NCBI GenBank assembly: GCA_021793945.1
Contig: JAJYRT010000103.1
Coordinates: forward strand, 1 to 6,497
Length of the DNA stretch: 6,497 nt
Reading direction: 5' to 3'
Source: Thermoplasmata archaeon
Lineage (GTDB): Archaea > Thermoplasmatota > Thermoplasmata > Thermoplasmatales > Thermoplasmataceae
The notes beneath the pieces were generated by a model, which saw nothing but the letters and a program-made list of their open reading frames with translations, searched no databases and was not told the origin of the DNA. Shown here piece after piece: positions 5,967 to 6,497 of this stretch; positions within the stretch are counted from its first letter, which is position 1; every line of letters begins with the position of its first letter. A program made the translations under genes and the position numbers.

Positions 5967-6497
5967 CTATTTTTCTTTTTCCAGTGCAAACGAGCATTTT
6001 GTTTCTAGGGGGCAGCCCCCGCAAACAGGCTTCTTGCGGCAGTGTTCCTTGGCCGTAAGCACCAGCATGGCGTGAACGTTTTTCAATTCATCAACATTCA
6101 GTGCTATGTCACCGGGGGGAACTTTGCCTATGAGCAGGTCGTGTTGATATTTTTCCTTTCCGGTAAACCGGGTGAAAATCCTGGTTGTGTAGCTGTCAAT
6201 AATGAAAGCAGGAAATCCAAGAGCATACAGCAATATATCATCCCTGGTTTCTGGCCCGATTCCGTGAATGCTTCCAAGAAAATTCGTCACATCTATTGCG
6301 GTTTGCTTTTTCATGGCTCCCACGCTGCCGAATCTCTCTATTATGCCGGCGGAGAGCTGCTTAAGCGTCATGGTCTTCCTGTTATAGAAACCGGAGGGCA
6401 TTATTGCTTTCTTAATGGTTGCCTCGTTGCTCTTATATATCTCTGCTATTCCCAGGATCTGATAGTCTTTCATCCTCCTGAGTGCAATCTCGACATT
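5967..6497 (-). CDS. HhH-GPD DNA glycosylase, endonuclease III-related, 4Fe-4S (5' end beyond window)
   Basis: Base-excision repair glycosylase of the helix-hairpin-helix GPD superfamily; 176 residues are visible and the N-terminus lies off the right edge. The frame stays open to 6497 and reads NVEIALRRMKD, matching the conserved segment after QTN-W in this family, so the ATG at 6473 is an internal Met. Counting from that Met: helix-hairpin-helix GSIHGIGPETRDD (67-79); the catalytic Asp, D93, in IIDSYTTRIF (91-100); and an iron-sulphur motif C145-x5-C151-x2-C154-x5-C160. Where bifunctional EndoIII has its catalytic Lys (GVGRKTA), this protein has E75 (GIGPETR), predicting a glycosylase without beta-lyase activity. 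It resembles the archaeal and thermophile endonuclease III-related/MagIII-like group. Substrate is uncertain: alkylated purines or mismatched or damaged pyrimidines are both possible. The gene is convergent with aif2g, with 4 nt between stops. Confidence 0.88.
   Translation of the reverse strand, partial: NVEIALRRMKDYQILGIAEIYKSNEATIKKAIMPSGFYNRKTMTLKQLSAGIIERFGSVGAMKKQTAIDVTNFLGSIHGIGPETRDDILLYALGFPAFIIDSYTTRIFTRFTGKEKYQHDLLIGKVPPGDIALNVDELKNVHAMLVLTAKEHCRKKPVCGGCPLETKCSFALEKEK
5968..5980 (+). terminator. T-tract terminator after aif2g
   Basis: Immediately after the aif2g stop (5960-5962) the plus strand has two runs of five T separated by one C (5970-5974 and 5976-5980). Archaeal RNA polymerase terminates at such T-rich tracts without a hairpin. 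The same bases encode the last Lys/Glu codons and stop of the convergent glycosylase, so the site has a double role. Confidence 0.5.

Noticed and set aside
6468..6479. AGGAGG directly before the ATG at 6473 of the glycosylase, looking like a Shine-Dalgarno
   Set aside because: The spacing to the ATG is zero and the upstream codons read as conserved family sequence, so these bases are two Arg codons inside a longer gene.

Overview
The window looks like a piece of a thermoacidophilic euryarchaeon of the Thermoplasmatales (Thermoplasma/Ferroplasma/Cuniculiplasma type). The evidence is a single-chain Kae1-Bud32 fusion, ribosomal protein S6e directly followed by the archaeal initiation factor aIF2 gamma, a HAM1-type XTP/dITP pyrophosphatase, and A/T-rich TATA-like boxes placed about 27 nt before some start codons, as in leaderless archaeal transcripts. 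The placement rests on protein resemblance from memory, not on a search.

Layout: positions 1-416 hold no convincing gene, but contain a strong nested inverted repeat (187-295) that could fold as a three-way-junction RNA, then a palindromic TATA-like box. A spermidine synthase-family gene (417-1244, +) follows. Convergent to it is a minus-strand three-gene operon: kae1-bud32 (start near 3884), rdgB/HAM1 (2289-1729) and a small two-helix membrane protein of unknown function (1732-1337). Consecutive genes overlap by 4 nt, and the two downstream genes start with TTG and GTG. A gene-poor divergent spacer (3885-4349) separates this operon from the plus-strand pair rps6e (4350-4739) and aif2g (4739-5962), joined by a TAATG overlap. 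Only 4 nt further lies the convergent stop of a HhH-GPD DNA glycosylase of the endonuclease III superfamily (minus strand, 5' end beyond the right edge).

The genes are mostly core information processing and nucleotide hygiene: tRNA t6A modification (Kae1-Bud32), clearing of deaminated purine nucleotides (RdgB), base excision repair (HhH-GPD protein), translation (S6e, aIF2 gamma) and polyamine synthesis. I found no mobile element, CRISPR array, tRNA or rRNA. The least explained items are the structured element at 187-295, the aIF2 gamma that has lost two of the usual four zinc-knuckle cysteines, and the uncharacterised membrane protein at the end of the kae1 operon.
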